DNA of 64,000 nucleotides from Lentilactobacillus rapi DSM 19907 = JCM 15042 (lineage in GTDB: Bacteria > Bacillota > Bacilli > Lactobacillales > Lactobacillaceae). Below, piece after piece: positions 52,953 to 63,345 of this stretch. The notes under the pieces were generated by a model. The model saw nothing but the letters and a program-made list of their open reading frames with translations, was not told the origin of the DNA and did no database searches. Both the position numbers and the translations under genes were made by a program. The stretch's first letter is position 1; the number at the start of each line of letters is the position of its first letter. Location: assembly GCF_001436255.1 (NCBI RefSeq), contig NZ_AZEI01000076.1, forward strand, positions 62,001-126,000. Reading direction: 5' to 3'.

Positions 52953-54167
52953 TTGTTAAAAAATAAAAACGTTGTGTTATTTGTGACTGGCAGTATTGCG
53001 GCATATAAGTCCTTAACCCTAACTCGACTGCTTGTTAAAAGCGGCAACGATGTTCATGTTGTGATGAGTGAGGCCGCTCAACAATTTGTGACGCCATTCG
53101 CTTTTGAAACTTTGAGCAAAAATGCCGTTATCACCAGTGATTTTAGCGGTGATGATCCCAAAACGATTCCACACGTTCAACTTGCAGATGACGCTGATCT
53201 TGCCATTATTGCCCCGGCAACGGCAAACACCATTGCCAAGATGGCTAATGGAATTGCTGACAATGTTCTTACGGCAACGTTATTAGCAATGACCACGCCA
53301 ATTTTTGTTGTACCGACAATGAATACCCACATGCTGACTAACTTTGCCACCCAATTTAACTTACAGACTCTAGCTGACCATGGGATTCACATCATGCAGC
53401 CAGCAGAAGGCTTTTTAGCTGAAGGTTATTCTGGCCGTGGCCGGATGCCGGAACCAGCTGAAATCTTTGAATGGATTGATCATACATATGAATCTCCGCG
53501 TCAACTATTAGCTGGCAAGCGGATCGTTGTGACTGCTGGCGGGACCCAAGAACCATTGGACCCAGTTCGGTATTTAACAAACCGTTCTTCAGGGAAAATG
53601 GGGTATGCGATCGCCGAAGCAGCTCAAGTTGCTGGTGCCGACGTGACTTTAATTTCTGCAAATGCGGCACTGCCGACGCCATCTAACGTCAAACTGGTTC
53701 GTGTCCAGACAGCCGCTGAATTATTGACTTCAGTCCAACAAAACTTTGCAACTGCCGACATTTTAATTATGGCCGCAGCTGTGGCCGATTATCGACCTAA
53801 AACGGTTGCAACCCAAAAGATTAAAAAAACGGCTAATAATGAAACCATGACCCTTCAATTAGTCCGCAATCCTGATATTTTGAAGACAGTTGCTGCATCC
53901 AAAGAACCTAATCAGGTCATTGTCGGATTTGCTGCGGAGACAAATGACTTACTGGCAAACGCAACTAAAAAAATTGCTGCTAAAAAGTTGGATTTGATTG
54001 TTGCCAATGATGTTTCCAATCACCAAATTGGCTTTAATTCCGAAAATAATCAGGTCACTTTTTTGTTTGCAAACGGTGAAAAAACTAAGACTGCTCTTGA
54101 AAGCAAGCGTGCCGTCGCAAATGAACTGATTACGATTCTTGCAAACAAATTCTCGTTTAATGAATAA
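52953..54167 (+). CDS. coaBC: Bifunctional CoaBC (phosphopantothenoylcysteine synthetase/decarboxylase)
   Basis: Catalyses two steps of CoA synthesis. The decarboxylase domain (about 1-185) has GSIAAYK, the flavin-site HVQLADDADL and PTMNTHM; the synthetase domain (about 190-404) has VTAGGTQEPLDPVRYLTNRSSGKMG and IMAAAVADYRP. I choose TTG 52953, six bases after GGCGGTG, over an ATG at 52938 that has no ribosome-binding site. Length is about 404 residues, usual for the family. It leads the long coaBC-priA-fmt-rsmB-stp-pknB run. Confidence 0.9.
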   Translation: MLKNKNVVLFVTGSIAAYKSLTLTRLLVKSGNDVHVVMSEAAQQFVTPFAFETLSKNAVITSDFSGDDPKTIPHVQLADDADLAIIAPATANTIAKMANGIADNVLTATLLAMTTPIFVVPTMNTHMLTNFATQFNLQTLADHGIHIMQPAEGFLAEGYSGRGRMPEPAEIFEWIDHTYESPRQLLAGKRIVVTAGGTQEPLDPVRYLTNRSSGKMGYAIAEAAQVAGADVTLISANAALPTPSNVKLVRVQTAAELLTSVQQNFATADILIMAAAVADYRPKTVATQKIKKTANNETMTLQLVRNPDILKTVAASKEPNQVIVGFAAETNDLLANATKKIAAKKLDLIVANDVSNHQIGFNSENNQVTFLFANGEKTKTALESKRAVANELITILANKFSFNE

Positions 54168-54197
54168 AATCGACATCATGAAAGGAGCAGCCTAACC

Positions 54198-56597
54198 TTG
54201 CAGATTGCACAGGTCATCGTTGATATCCCAACTCGCCAAACTAATAATCCTTACAGCTATCTAATTCCTGACTACCTGACTGACCAGGTTGTTCCTGGAA
54301 TGCGAGTGGCCGTTTCTTTTGGCAACCGAAAAATCACTGGTTTTGTGGTTGCTATCACAGACAAAGCGGCATTTGACGGTAAATTAAAACCAATTGATTC
54401 GCTGATTGACTTGGCACCCGTGATCAACAAAGAACTTCTTCAGCTGGCAACTTGGATGGCTGACAAAACCTATTCGTTTAAAATCAGCTGCTTGCAAACC
54501 ATGCTACCTGGTGGCATGCGAACGAAGAATCAGAAACGGTTAATTGCAACCGAGGATTCAGTTGTAGCGGCTTATCCAAAAATATTCCATGGTCAACATG
54601 AAGTCGATTATAATCGTCAAAGTTTAGATAACCAATCTGTCACAAAAGTGCTCGAACTAGAGCGTCAGGGAAAAATTCGGGTGGAATATAATTTAACCAA
54701 ACACGCGCGACCAATCATGATGAAAGCCTACCAAGCAATGCTGAAGCCAGACCAAATCTCTGGTGAGCTGGCAGGTGTTCGAAAAAATGCAAACGGCCAA
54801 ATCAGATTACTCGATATCTTGAGGCAACACCCAGGTGAAACTTTTTTACAAAGTAAGTTAACAGCTGCTGGAGTGACAACTTCAGCCCTTAAAACGGGTG
54901 AACAAAAAGGCTGGGTAAAGGCCACACTGAAGCGCCACGTTCGAAATCCCTTTCTAAGACCCGTTGCCCACACGACCCCCCTCCATCTAAATGCTGATCA
55001 GCAAAAAGCTGTCGACCAAATTAATATTGATGTGAGTGATCGAAAAAATGACGTCTTCTTATTGGAAGGGGTCACTGGCTCCGGCAAAACCGAAGTATAT
55101 CTCCAATCGATTGCCCACGCCCTTGAAACCGGGCGAACAGCATTGATGTTAGTGCCCGAAATTACTTTAACGCCACAAATTGTTGGGCGAATTCGGAGCC
55201 GGTTTGGTGATCAGGTTGCCATGCTCCATAGCGCGCTATCCAATGGTGAGCGCTACGATGAATGGCAGCGGATTAATTCCGGCCAAGCTAAAGTGGTTGT
55301 CGGCGTGCGGTCAGCAGTTTTTGCGCCCTTAGACAATATTGGCTTGATCATTATCGATGAAGAACACGATAGTAGTTACAAGCAGGCCGATAATCCCCGC
55401 TATCAGACGCGTGACGTTGCCAAATGGCGGGCTGCTTACAACCATTGCCCAGTCGTATTGGGAAGCGCCACGCCATCATTAGAGTCACGGGCGCGGGCAA
55501 TGAAGGGAGTCTATCGATTTTTGACTCTCCCTGAGCGGATTAACCACCATGCTTTGCCCCATGTTTCGATTGTCGATATGAAAACCGAAATGGCACAACA
55601 TCAAAGCATCCTATCGAACCAACTTGCGAATGCAATTTCTGACCGGCTTGAAAAACATGAACAAATTATTCTATTGTTAAATCGGCGTGGCTACTCGTCG
55701 TTTTTGATGTGTCGAGATTGCGGTTATGTTCCCAAGTGCCCCAATTGCGATATTTCACTGACGGTTCACAAAGACACTCATACCCTGGATTGCCATTATT
55801 GTGGCCATAAGGAACCGATTCCATCCGTTTGCCCACAATGTCACAGTAAACGAATTCGGTTTTATGGGGTTGGCAGCCAACAATTAGAAGAACAGGTGAG
55901 AAATCAATTTCCAACTGCCCGGGTGCTACGAATGGATGTCGACACCACCAGGCGAAAGGGGTCACACGAAGCCATTATTGATAAGTTTGGCGCCCACAAG
56001 GCTGACATTTTGCTTGGCACTCAGATGATTGCAAAGGGGCTGGATTTCCCGGAAGTCACTTTGGTTGGGGTGCTGAATGCCGATTCTGCGCTTCAGTTTC
56101 CGGATTTTCGTTCCAGTGAACGGACCTTCCAACTCCTTACCCAGGTTTCCGGTCGATCGGGGCGTGCTGATAAAGTTGGTGGAGTCATTATTCAGACGTT
56201 TAATCCGGATCATTACGCCATTCAATTGGCTAAAACCCAGGATTATGAACGATTTTATGCGACTGAGATGCGCGTTCGCCATGACGGCAAGTACCCGCCA
56301 TACTATTTCACCGTTAAATTGACGGGTAATTCGCCCAGTGAAAATCAAACGGCTTCAGAAATGTTTGGCATTCTGACCTTTTTGAAGGATAATTTATCTA
56401 AGCAGGCGATTATCCTCGGACCAACGCCTAAAGCCATTACTCGGATTAATAATCAGTATTACTATCAAATCATCATTAAGTATCGAAAAGAACCCAATTT
56501 AAAAAAGACTTTGGATCAAATTTTAGTTGATTCACAGAAAAAGCAACGTCATGGGTTACAGATTGCAATTGATAATGAACCACTCGATTTTATGTAA
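54198..56597 (+). CDS. priA: Primosomal protein N' (replication restart helicase PriA)
   Basis: PriA loads the primosome at arrested forks. The 799-residue helicase has a 3' DNA-binding domain, Walker A LEGVTGSGKTEVY near residue 288, DEEHD motif II, and a zinc-binding insertion with CRDCGYVPKCPNC and CHYCGHKEPIPSVCPQC, with eight cysteines intact. A TTG start at 54198 follows AAAGGAG. Between coaBC (30 bases upstream) and fmt. Confidence 0.96.
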   Translation: MQIAQVIVDIPTRQTNNPYSYLIPDYLTDQVVPGMRVAVSFGNRKITGFVVAITDKAAFDGKLKPIDSLIDLAPVINKELLQLATWMADKTYSFKISCLQTMLPGGMRTKNQKRLIATEDSVVAAYPKIFHGQHEVDYNRQSLDNQSVTKVLELERQGKIRVEYNLTKHARPIMMKAYQAMLKPDQISGELAGVRKNANGQIRLLDILRQHPGETFLQSKLTAAGVTTSALKTGEQKGWVKATLKRHVRNPFLRPVAHTTPLHLNADQQKAVDQINIDVSDRKNDVFLLEGVTGSGKTEVYLQSIAHALETGRTALMLVPEITLTPQIVGRIRSRFGDQVAMLHSALSNGERYDEWQRINSGQAKVVVGVRSAVFAPLDNIGLIIIDEEHDSSYKQADNPRYQTRDVAKWRAAYNHCPVVLGSATPSLESRARAMKGVYRFLTLPERINHHALPHVSIVDMKTEMAQHQSILSNQLANAISDRLEKHEQIILLLNRRGYSSFLMCRDCGYVPKCPNCDISLTVHKDTHTLDCHYCGHKEPIPSVCPQCHSKRIRFYGVGSQQLEEQVRNQFPTARVLRMDVDTTRRKGSHEAIIDKFGAHKADILLGTQMIAKGLDFPEVTLVGVLNADSALQFPDFRSSERTFQLLTQVSGRSGRADKVGGVIIQTFNPDHYAIQLAKTQDYERFYATEMRVRHDGKYPPYYFTVKLTGNSPSENQTASEMFGILTFLKDNLSKQAIILGPTPKAITRINNQYYYQIIIKYRKEPNLKKTLDQILVDSQKKQRHGLQIAIDNEPLDFM

Positions 56598-56615
56598 TGA
56601 AAGGAAACGATTAAT

Positions 56616-57560
56616 TTGACAACCATAGTATTTATGGGGACTCCAGAATTTGCTGTTCCAGTTCTGCAGGGGCTCGTTGACAACGATTATGATGTTGTAG
56701 CAGCAGTCACTCAACCGGATCGGCCGGTTGGCAGAAAACACCGGATTCAACAAACACCCGTCAAAAAGCTGGCTGTGAGTCTCAAAATCCCCGTTTTTCA
56801 ACCAGCTAAATTAAGCGGCAGCGCAGAAATGCAGCGGGTCATCGATCTGCATCCTGATTTCATCGTCACCGCCGCATATGGCCAATTCTTACCAACAAAG
56901 ATGTTAAATGCCGTCAAAATTGCGGCTGTCAACGTTCATGGTTCGTTATTACCCAAGTACCGTGGTGGTGCACCGGTACAATACGCGATCATGAATGGCG
57001 ATAAAGAGACCGGCATTAGTTTAATTTACATGGTCAAAAAAATGGATGCCGGCGATATCTTGGCACAAAAAGCCATCCCGATAGAAGATGATGACGATAC
57101 CGAATCCATGTTTCACAAGCTAAGCATCGTTGGTCGAGATGTGCTCCTACAAACCTTACCAAAAATCATTTCCGGAGATATCCAGGCGACACCTCAAGAT
57201 GCTGACAAGGTTGTCTTTTCGCCAAACATTAAGCCAGAGGAAGAAGAACTCGATTTTAATCAGTCTGCCTTTTTAGTGGACGCCAAAGTTCGAGCTTTAC
57301 GACCAGATCCGGGAGCCTATGCAATGTTAAATGGCAAACGGGTCAAGATTTGGCAAACCGCTGTCACAGACGATTCAACGACCGCAGTCCCTGGAACAGT
57401 TGTCAAAAAGGATAAACATGATTTATACTTAGCGGCTGGCAATGGCAGTGTGCTTTCCTTATTGGAAGTTCAACCGGCCGGCAAACCCAAACAAGCAATT
57501 ACAGACTATTTAAATGGAAGCGGCCAATCGTTAAAAGTTGGTCAACAGGTGATTAAATAA
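56616..57560 (+). CDS. fmt: Methionyl-tRNA formyltransferase
   Basis: Formylates initiator Met-tRNA. The 314-residue protein has IVFMGTPEFAVPVLQGL at the start, VNVHGSLLPKYRGGAP and the C-terminal OB-fold. It starts at TTG 56616 after AAAGGAAA. rsmB begins immediately after its stop. Confidence 0.96.
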   Translation: MTTIVFMGTPEFAVPVLQGLVDNDYDVVAAVTQPDRPVGRKHRIQQTPVKKLAVSLKIPVFQPAKLSGSAEMQRVIDLHPDFIVTAAYGQFLPTKMLNAVKIAAVNVHGSLLPKYRGGAPVQYAIMNGDKETGISLIYMVKKMDAGDILAQKAIPIEDDDDTESMFHKLSIVGRDVLLQTLPKIISGDIQATPQDADKVVFSPNIKPEEEELDFNQSAFLVDAKVRALRPDPGAYAMLNGKRVKIWQTAVTDDSTTAVPGTVVKKDKHDLYLAAGNGSVLSLLEVQPAGKPKQAITDYLNGSGQSLKVGQQVIK

Positions 57561-58898
57561 ATGAAATACAAAACGAACAATCCGCGTCAACTTGCAGTTG
57601 AAACCTTAGTGAGAACCAGTACGGGGTCATATTCCAATTTACAAATTAATGCGGTGATTCAGTCAACTTCAATGAAACCAGAAGACAAAGCATTATTTAC
57701 CAATATCGTCTATGGGGTCATCCAACATCGGCTCACGCTCCAATACAAGCTTAGCCCATTCATTCGCGAGCCTCAAAATACAGAGACCTGGGTCAAAGAA
57801 TTATTATACACAGCAATGTATCAACTGGAATATCTAGACCGCGTTCCCAAACGGGCCATTTTTGATGAAACCATCAAGATTGCCAAATCGATGGGCCACG
57901 ATGGGACGAGACGGTTCGTGACTGGAATCCTACATCAAATGGATCGTAAGGGGACTCCTGAAGTTGATGCCATCAAAGATGTAACTGAGCGCTTATCGAT
58001 TGCCTACAGTGTGCCAACCTGGTTAGTCACAATGTTACAAGATCAACTTGGAAAGCCAAAAGCCAAGGCAATTTTGCAATCACTGAACATGGCTCCCAAA
58101 CAATCGGTTCGTTTCAATTCAACCAAGACAACGAAGGCTGATTTGATGACCAAACTCAACGCCGATGGCTATGATGTTGAAGATAGTGAGGTTGCCAGTG
58201 AAGGAATCATCGTTAAAAGTGGCCAGATTGTTCACAGTTCATTTTTCAAAGATGGTTTATTGACTATTCAGGATGAAAGCGCTATGTTGCCGGTGGAATC
58301 GATGAAGATTGCCGCTGATGATACCATTTTGGATGCCTGCAGTGCTCCGGGTGGGAAAACGACCCAAATTGCCAGTCGATTGGACGGTGGGAAAGTCTTC
58401 GCCCTCGATATTCACAAGAATAAACTAAAGACGGTGTTACGTAACGCGACCCGGCTGGGAGTTGAAAAACAAGTTGAGACCTTTGAGCTAGATGCTAGAA
58501 AAGTTGATCAAAAGTTTAACGATGGTCTATTCGACCAGATCTTAGTCGACGCACCTTGTTCGGGACTTGGATTATTACGGCGAAAACCAGAAATTCGTTA
58601 TGATAAGACGCCTGAAGACATTGACCGACTCAGTACCATTCAGCTGCAAATTCTAAACGCCATTGCCCCAAAGGTTAAAACTGGTGGTATGATTACGTAT
58701 AGCACTTGTACAATTGTTAACCAAGAAAATCAAGATGTCATTGATCAATTCATTGCAGCTCATCCAAATTTTGAGGTAGTCAAGACGCAAACCGCTTTGG
58801 ATCTTGATCATAATCATGACGATCAAATGCTTAAAATCTATCCCGATGACTATGGTTCTGATGGCTTCTTTGTTAGTTCTTTAGTAAGGAAATCGTAA
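57561..58898 (+). CDS. rsmB: 16S rRNA (cytosine-5) methyltransferase RsmB
   Basis: Methylates C967 of 16S rRNA. The 445 residues comprise an N-terminal NusB-like helical domain (1-140) and a methyltransferase domain with DACSAPGGKTTQIA, the second catalytic cysteine in DAPCSGLG and TYSTCT. Begins at the base after the fmt stop. The PP2C gene follows 15 bases later. Confidence 0.95.
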   Translation: MKYKTNNPRQLAVETLVRTSTGSYSNLQINAVIQSTSMKPEDKALFTNIVYGVIQHRLTLQYKLSPFIREPQNTETWVKELLYTAMYQLEYLDRVPKRAIFDETIKIAKSMGHDGTRRFVTGILHQMDRKGTPEVDAIKDVTERLSIAYSVPTWLVTMLQDQLGKPKAKAILQSLNMAPKQSVRFNSTKTTKADLMTKLNADGYDVEDSEVASEGIIVKSGQIVHSSFFKDGLLTIQDESAMLPVESMKIAADDTILDACSAPGGKTTQIASRLDGGKVFALDIHKNKLKTVLRNATRLGVEKQVETFELDARKVDQKFNDGLFDQILVDAPCSGLGLLRRKPEIRYDKTPEDIDRLSTIQLQILNAIAPKVKTGGMITYSTCTIVNQENQDVIDQFIAAHPNFEVVKTQTALDLDHNHDDQMLKIYPDDYGSDGFFVSSLVRKS

Positions 58899-58912
58899 CG
58901 GAGTTGATTTAC

Positions 58913-59662
58913 ATGCAAATTGCGTATCAATCGTCGACAGGTAAAGTTCGTGACAAGAACGAGGATGCTGTCGGCGCATTTTCAAACAAAAAGGGGTTAG
59001 TCCTCGCCATTATTACCGATGGCATCGGGGGCAATAACGCCGGCGAAGTAGCTTCTCAGATGGTCGTGACTCATTTTGGAGAGAGCTTTCAACAAACTGA
59101 CATCGATAGTCTGGACGAACTGGAAACCTGGTTTGAGAATAAATTAACTGAAGAAAATACGACGATTATTGAAGAATCAAATACGAATAGTCGGCTCCAT
59201 GGGATGGGAACAACAATTGTTGCCGCTCTGATCGACGGTAAACAAGGTTTGATTGCCAATATTGGCGACAGTCGGGGCTATGTCTATTCGGATGGTCAAT
59301 TAACTCAGATTACCGAAGATCATTCATATGTGAATGAGTTGGTTAAGCATGGTGATTTGACCCCCGATCAAGCCAAAAATAATCCTTATAAAAATATCAT
59401 TACGAAAAGCCTTGGTATCAACGATGATTCTGTTGCTGATTTCAAACCGCATACTGCATCCCCAAATGATCAGATTCTCCTCTGCACGGATGGACTCACT
59501 AATATGGTCGATGATACCGATATTGAAAAAGTTCTAGCGATGGATGAAAGCTTACAGGATAAATGTGACTTGTTAGTATCCATTGCAAATCAAAACGGAG
59601 GTTTAGATAACATCACCGTTTTAATTGCTCAATACGATTCGGAGGTGGAAACCGATGAATAA
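58913..59662 (+). CDS. stp: PP2C-type protein phosphatase
   Basis: The 249-residue phosphatase has the PP2C motifs: VRDKNEDAVG, ITDGIGGNNAGEVAS, GMGTTIVAALI, NIGDSRGY and the late DGLTNMVDD. It should act with the kinase encoded next to dephosphorylate the same targets. ATG 58913 lies nine bases after GGAG. Its last eight bases overlap the kinase start. Confidence 0.95.
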   Translation: MQIAYQSSTGKVRDKNEDAVGAFSNKKGLVLAIITDGIGGNNAGEVASQMVVTHFGESFQQTDIDSLDELETWFENKLTEENTTIIEESNTNSRLHGMGTTIVAALIDGKQGLIANIGDSRGYVYSDGQLTQITEDHSYVNELVKHGDLTPDQAKNNPYKNIITKSLGINDDSVADFKPHTASPNDQILLCTDGLTNMVDDTDIEKVLAMDESLQDKCDLLVSIANQNGGLDNITVLIAQYDSEVETDE

Positions 59663-61718
59663 AGGGTATGTGTTAAATGGCCGTTATGAAATTATTGGCC
59701 GGCTTGGTGAAGGTGGTATGGCTGACGTTTACCTGGCCAAGGATCTCATTTTAAAACGGGAGGTCGCCGTTAAACTTTTGCGATTGGACTTTCGGGATAA
59801 CCCGCAAGCCAAGAAACGGTTCCAGCACGAAGCAATGGCGGCAACCCAACTGGATAATCCCCACATTGTCGGCATCTATGATGTTGATGAAGTTGAGGGG
59901 ATGCAATACTTGGTCATGGAGTACATCGATGGTGAAGATCTTAAGAAGTACATTGGTGACCATTTTCCGATTCCATATGCTGAAGTGGTCAACATTATGG
60001 AACAGATTTGTTCCGCTGTTAGTGAAGCCCATCGCCACCACATCATTCACCGAGACCTCAAGCCGCAAAATATTTTAGTTGATAAAAATGGTTATATTAA
60101 AATTACTGATTTCGGAATTTCTCGGGCCGGTACCGAAGATACAATGACTCAGACCCGTTCAATTATTGGTTCCATTCATTACTTATCACCAGAACAGATT
60201 AAGGGCCAGGTTGCAACCGAACAGTCAGATATCTACTCACTGGGAATCATTTTGTATGAACTGTTGACAGGGAAGGTACCGTTTACAGGGGATACGGCCG
60301 TTTCAATTGCAATTAAGCATTCTCAAGAAGCGATTCCATCCGTCCGTGACTTTGATCCAAGAATCCCCCAGGCAATGGAAAACGTTGTCTTACGAGCGAC
60401 TGCAAAAGACCCAAACGACCGTTATGCAACCGTCGATCAGCTGGCTGACGACTTAAACACATCGCTTGATCGTTCAAGAGCCAATGAACCACGATTTGTT
60501 GTGCCTGAGAAAAAATCTGACTTGAACGAAGCAACCCGGGTCATGCCGTTCCCACCGCTCCAAGACCAGTCTGCCTCAGCTAATGATCAGGCTAGTCAAC
60601 GAAGCGAACCAGCTAAACAAGCTTCAAAAGACCAGCCGCCCAAAAAGTCGACGTCTAAAAAGAAAAAGCGCCGTCGGTTGATTATCGCCGCTATTTTAGG
60701 ACTACTGGTGCTCTTAGCTGCTTTTGTCATGATTGTGACTGCCAATGGTCGAACAACTGTCCCAGTCATCACGGGCACAACTGAGGAAGAGGCATCCCAA
60801 AAGCTTCAGGATGCCGATCTTCAAGTAGGTAAGGTTAAGTACCATAGTAGTGATACCGTCGACCGTAATCGGGTAATTTCTTCTAACCCCAAGGAGAATA
60901 CTAAGATTAAGAAAAACACCAAAGTTTCCCTTGTGGTAAGTTCTGGTCCGCGGAAAGTCCGCGTTGGTAATTACGTCGGCCAGAACTACAACTCAGTCAA
61001 AGACCGCCTCGAACGGGAAGGGTTTAAAATTCGCAAGCGCAATGCCCCATCTGGCACGTTCAAATCAGGTCGGATCTTACAACAAGACTTCAGGTCGGGG
61101 GCTAAGCTGAATCCGGCTAAGCACACTTTGACATTTGTGGTTTCAACCGGGGTTAAGCAAATTACCCTTAAAGACCTGACTGGGATGACCAAGGCTCAGG
61201 TTGTGAGTTATGCCAACAAGGAAGAAATTAATCCAACCTTTGACTATGTCTATTCTGATGATCAGCCTAAGGGACGCGTTGTTCGCCAGTCCCCAGGAGC
61301 CAATGAAGTGATTCAACAAGGGGGCAACGTTGCTGTTTGGTTATCCAGAGGATCAAAGAGTAGCAAACAGGATACCTTGAAGAGTTTCAACGTTCGAATC
61401 ACGATTCCATACTTTGATGCCAATAGTGACGCCGAAAGTAGTTCTCAGCCGTTGACTGGCAGCCCCAGTGCGGATACCCCGTCTGATAGTTCAGGCGATG
61501 CCCAAGCAACGAGTGGTAGTAGCGAAAATGTTGTGTTTATCTATTTAAAGGATCACGATCATGACTTTTCAACGATTTACAAACAGATGGTGATCACTAA
61601 AGATACAGCTGTGAACTTGCCATTTAAATTGACGAAGAATGAGGTTGGCCGTTACAAAGTTGTTCGTGATGGCAAAACAATTCTGAGAGATAACAACGTT
61701 ACGCAAGATTCTCAATAA
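59655..61718 (+). CDS. pknB: Ser/Thr protein kinase with three PASTA domains
   Basis: The 687-residue membrane kinase has an N-terminal kinase domain (about 11-270) with GEGGMADVY, VAVKLL (catalytic Lys), HRDLKPQNIL and DFGISRA; a single membrane helix (about 345-368) after a KKKKRR stretch; and three extracellular PASTA repeats (about 372-565) beginning TVPVITGTTEEEA. Such kinases sense muropeptides or lipid II. A 120-residue extracellular tail follows. ATG 59655 after GGAGGTGG overlaps the phosphatase gene by eight bases. Confidence 0.95.
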   Translation: MNKGYVLNGRYEIIGRLGEGGMADVYLAKDLILKREVAVKLLRLDFRDNPQAKKRFQHEAMAATQLDNPHIVGIYDVDEVEGMQYLVMEYIDGEDLKKYIGDHFPIPYAEVVNIMEQICSAVSEAHRHHIIHRDLKPQNILVDKNGYIKITDFGISRAGTEDTMTQTRSIIGSIHYLSPEQIKGQVATEQSDIYSLGIILYELLTGKVPFTGDTAVSIAIKHSQEAIPSVRDFDPRIPQAMENVVLRATAKDPNDRYATVDQLADDLNTSLDRSRANEPRFVVPEKKSDLNEATRVMPFPPLQDQSASANDQASQRSEPAKQASKDQPPKKSTSKKKKRRRLIIAAILGLLVLLAAFVMIVTANGRTTVPVITGTTEEEASQKLQDADLQVGKVKYHSSDTVDRNRVISSNPKENTKIKKNTKVSLVVSSGPRKVRVGNYVGQNYNSVKDRLEREGFKIRKRNAPSGTFKSGRILQQDFRSGAKLNPAKHTLTFVVSTGVKQITLKDLTGMTKAQVVSYANKEEINPTFDYVYSDDQPKGRVVRQSPGANEVIQQGGNVAVWLSRGSKSSKQDTLKSFNVRITIPYFDANSDAESSSQPLTGSPSADTPSDSSGDAQATSGSSENVVFIYLKDHDHDFSTIYKQMVITKDTAVNLPFKLTKNEVGRYKVVRDGKTILRDNNVTQDSQ

Positions 61719-61737
61719 TTAATTACTGCAAATTAAA

Positions 61738-61777
61738 GTTACTTCTCCTATAATGATAGGTGAAGTAATTTTTTTAT
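61738..61777 (+). terminator. Hairpin after pknB
   Basis: TTACTTCTCCTA pairs with TAGGTGAAGTAA, followed by seven T residues. It lies between pknB and rsgA and could attenuate rsgA; the T run overlaps the rsgA ribosome-binding region. Confidence 0.8.
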
Positions 61778-61789
61778 CGAGGTGATGAA

Positions 61790-62680
61790 TTGACAAAGGG
61801 AAAGATTTTTCAATCCCTAAGTGGATTTTACGATGTCCACTCTGAGGGGAAGGTATACCGGACACGGGCACGGGGGAATTTCCGAAAACGTAAGATTACG
61901 CCGTTGGTTGGCGATGACGTCGAGTTTCAAATTGAAGATGGCGATAAGGGTTACATTTTGAGCATGTTACCAAGAAAGAATTCTTTGGTTCGGCCACCAA
62001 TTGCAAATATTGATCAGGCAATTGTCGCAACCGCCGCTGTCCAACCCGAATTTTCAAGCAATCTGTTGGACCGTCAACTGATTGCGTTAGAAATTAGTGG
62101 CATTACACCCATAATTTATTTTACCAAGACGGATTTGTTAACTGATCAACAGCGGGCTCATTTAGAAACGATTGCCAAGGGGTATCGGGCCGTCCCCTAT
62201 GAAGTCATCTTTCCGGAGCAGGCATTTGATCCGTCATCACTAGATCAACTGCGACAGTTATTTGCCGGCAAAGAGAATGTCATTATGGGGCAAACTGGTG
62301 CCGGAAAATCAACGCTGCTCAATCATCTGGCACCGGAACTCCAGTTAAAGACTGGAGAAATTTCGGCTGCCCTGAATCGTGGAAAACACACAACTCGAAA
62401 AGTTGCGTTACTTCAAGTTAATGATGGCTTAATTGCTGATACGCCTGGCTTTTCTTCATATGATACACTAGAGATTGATTACCGTGAATTAGCCAACTAT
62501 TTCCCTGAATTTAAACGAGCAGCAGTAAAATGTCGATTTCGGGGATGTGTTCACGTTAATGAACCGGATTGTGAAGTGAAGCGTCAAGTGAGTGCCGGGA
62601 CAATCATGAAATCACGATATGCAAATTACCTTCAGTTATATACAGATATCAGGAATCGTAAACCAATTTATAAAAAGTGA
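61790..62680 (+). CDS. rsgA: Small ribosomal subunit biogenesis GTPase RsgA
   Basis: RsgA proof-reads 30S assembly. The 296-residue protein has an OB fold (1-70), a circularly permuted GTPase with NxxD-type TKTDL, GQTGAGKSTLLN (G1) near 165 and DTPGFSS, and a zinc-binding tail CRFRGCVHVNEPDC. TTG 61790 follows CGAGGTGAT. Followed by rpe 11 bases later. Confidence 0.95.
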   Translation: MTKGKIFQSLSGFYDVHSEGKVYRTRARGNFRKRKITPLVGDDVEFQIEDGDKGYILSMLPRKNSLVRPPIANIDQAIVATAAVQPEFSSNLLDRQLIALEISGITPIIYFTKTDLLTDQQRAHLETIAKGYRAVPYEVIFPEQAFDPSSLDQLRQLFAGKENVIMGQTGAGKSTLLNHLAPELQLKTGEISAALNRGKHTTRKVALLQVNDGLIADTPGFSSYDTLEIDYRELANYFPEFKRAAVKCRFRGCVHVNEPDCEVKRQVSAGTIMKSRYANYLQLYTDIRNRKPIYKK

Positions 62681-62691
62681 GGAAGTTAATA

Positions 62692-63345
62692 ATGATTAAA
62701 GTAGCACCTTCAATTTTGAGCGCAGATTATGTGAACCTTCAACGAGACATCGAAATGGTGGATAAGGGTGGCGCAGAGCTCTTACATATTGATATTATGG
62801 ATGGGGCATTTGTGCCAGCATTGTCATATGGCCCTGGCTGGGTAAAAGCCATTCGCCCCATTACTGATATGACGCTGGATGTTCATATGATGGTTGAATC
62901 TCCGGAACGTTACGTCGAAGACTTTGCCGATGCAGGGGCCGATATTATTGGTGTTCACACTGAAGCCACTCCCCATATTCATCGGGCACTCCAGATGATT
63001 AAGAATAAAGGGGTTAAAGCAGAAGTTGTCATCAACCCAGGGACCCCAGTTGCGGCCATTACCCCTGTTCTTTATATGGTCGACCAAGTGCTTGTCATGA
63101 CTGTTAACCCAGGCTTTGGTGGCCAAAAGTTCTTACCAGAAACGGTTAAGAAAATTGCTGAATTAAACGAAATCAAAAAGCAACAAAACCTGGACTTCGA
63201 CATTGAAATCGATGGTGGGGTAAACGACTCAACCGTTGTCGGCGCTTATCAAGCAGGTGCGACCGTTGCTGTTGCGGGTTCATATGTTTTTGATAACGAT
63301 GATCCGGTTTCAAGAATTCAAGCTTTAAAGGACGCCACAAAATAA
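62692..63345 (+). CDS. rpe: Ribulose-phosphate 3-epimerase
   Basis: Interconverts ribulose 5-phosphate and xylulose 5-phosphate in the pentose phosphate and phosphoketolase routes. The 217-residue TIM barrel has APSILSADY, LLHIDIMDGAFVP and TVNPGFGGQKF. ATG 62692 follows GAGGAAG; an in-frame start 15 bases upstream is less well placed. Next to it thiN starts immediately after its stop. Confidence 0.96.
   Translation: MIKVAPSILSADYVNLQRDIEMVDKGGAELLHIDIMDGAFVPALSYGPGWVKAIRPITDMTLDVHMMVESPERYVEDFADAGADIIGVHTEATPHIHRALQMIKNKGVKAEVVINPGTPVAAITPVLYMVDQVLVMTVNPGFGGQKFLPETVKKIAELNEIKKQQNLDFDIEIDGGVNDSTVVGAYQAGATVAVAGSYVFDNDDPVSRIQALKDATK

Noticed and set aside
55962-56348. A 128-codon minus-strand frame inside priA
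   Set aside because: Antisense to a conserved helicase domain, no ribosome-binding site and no recognisable product.
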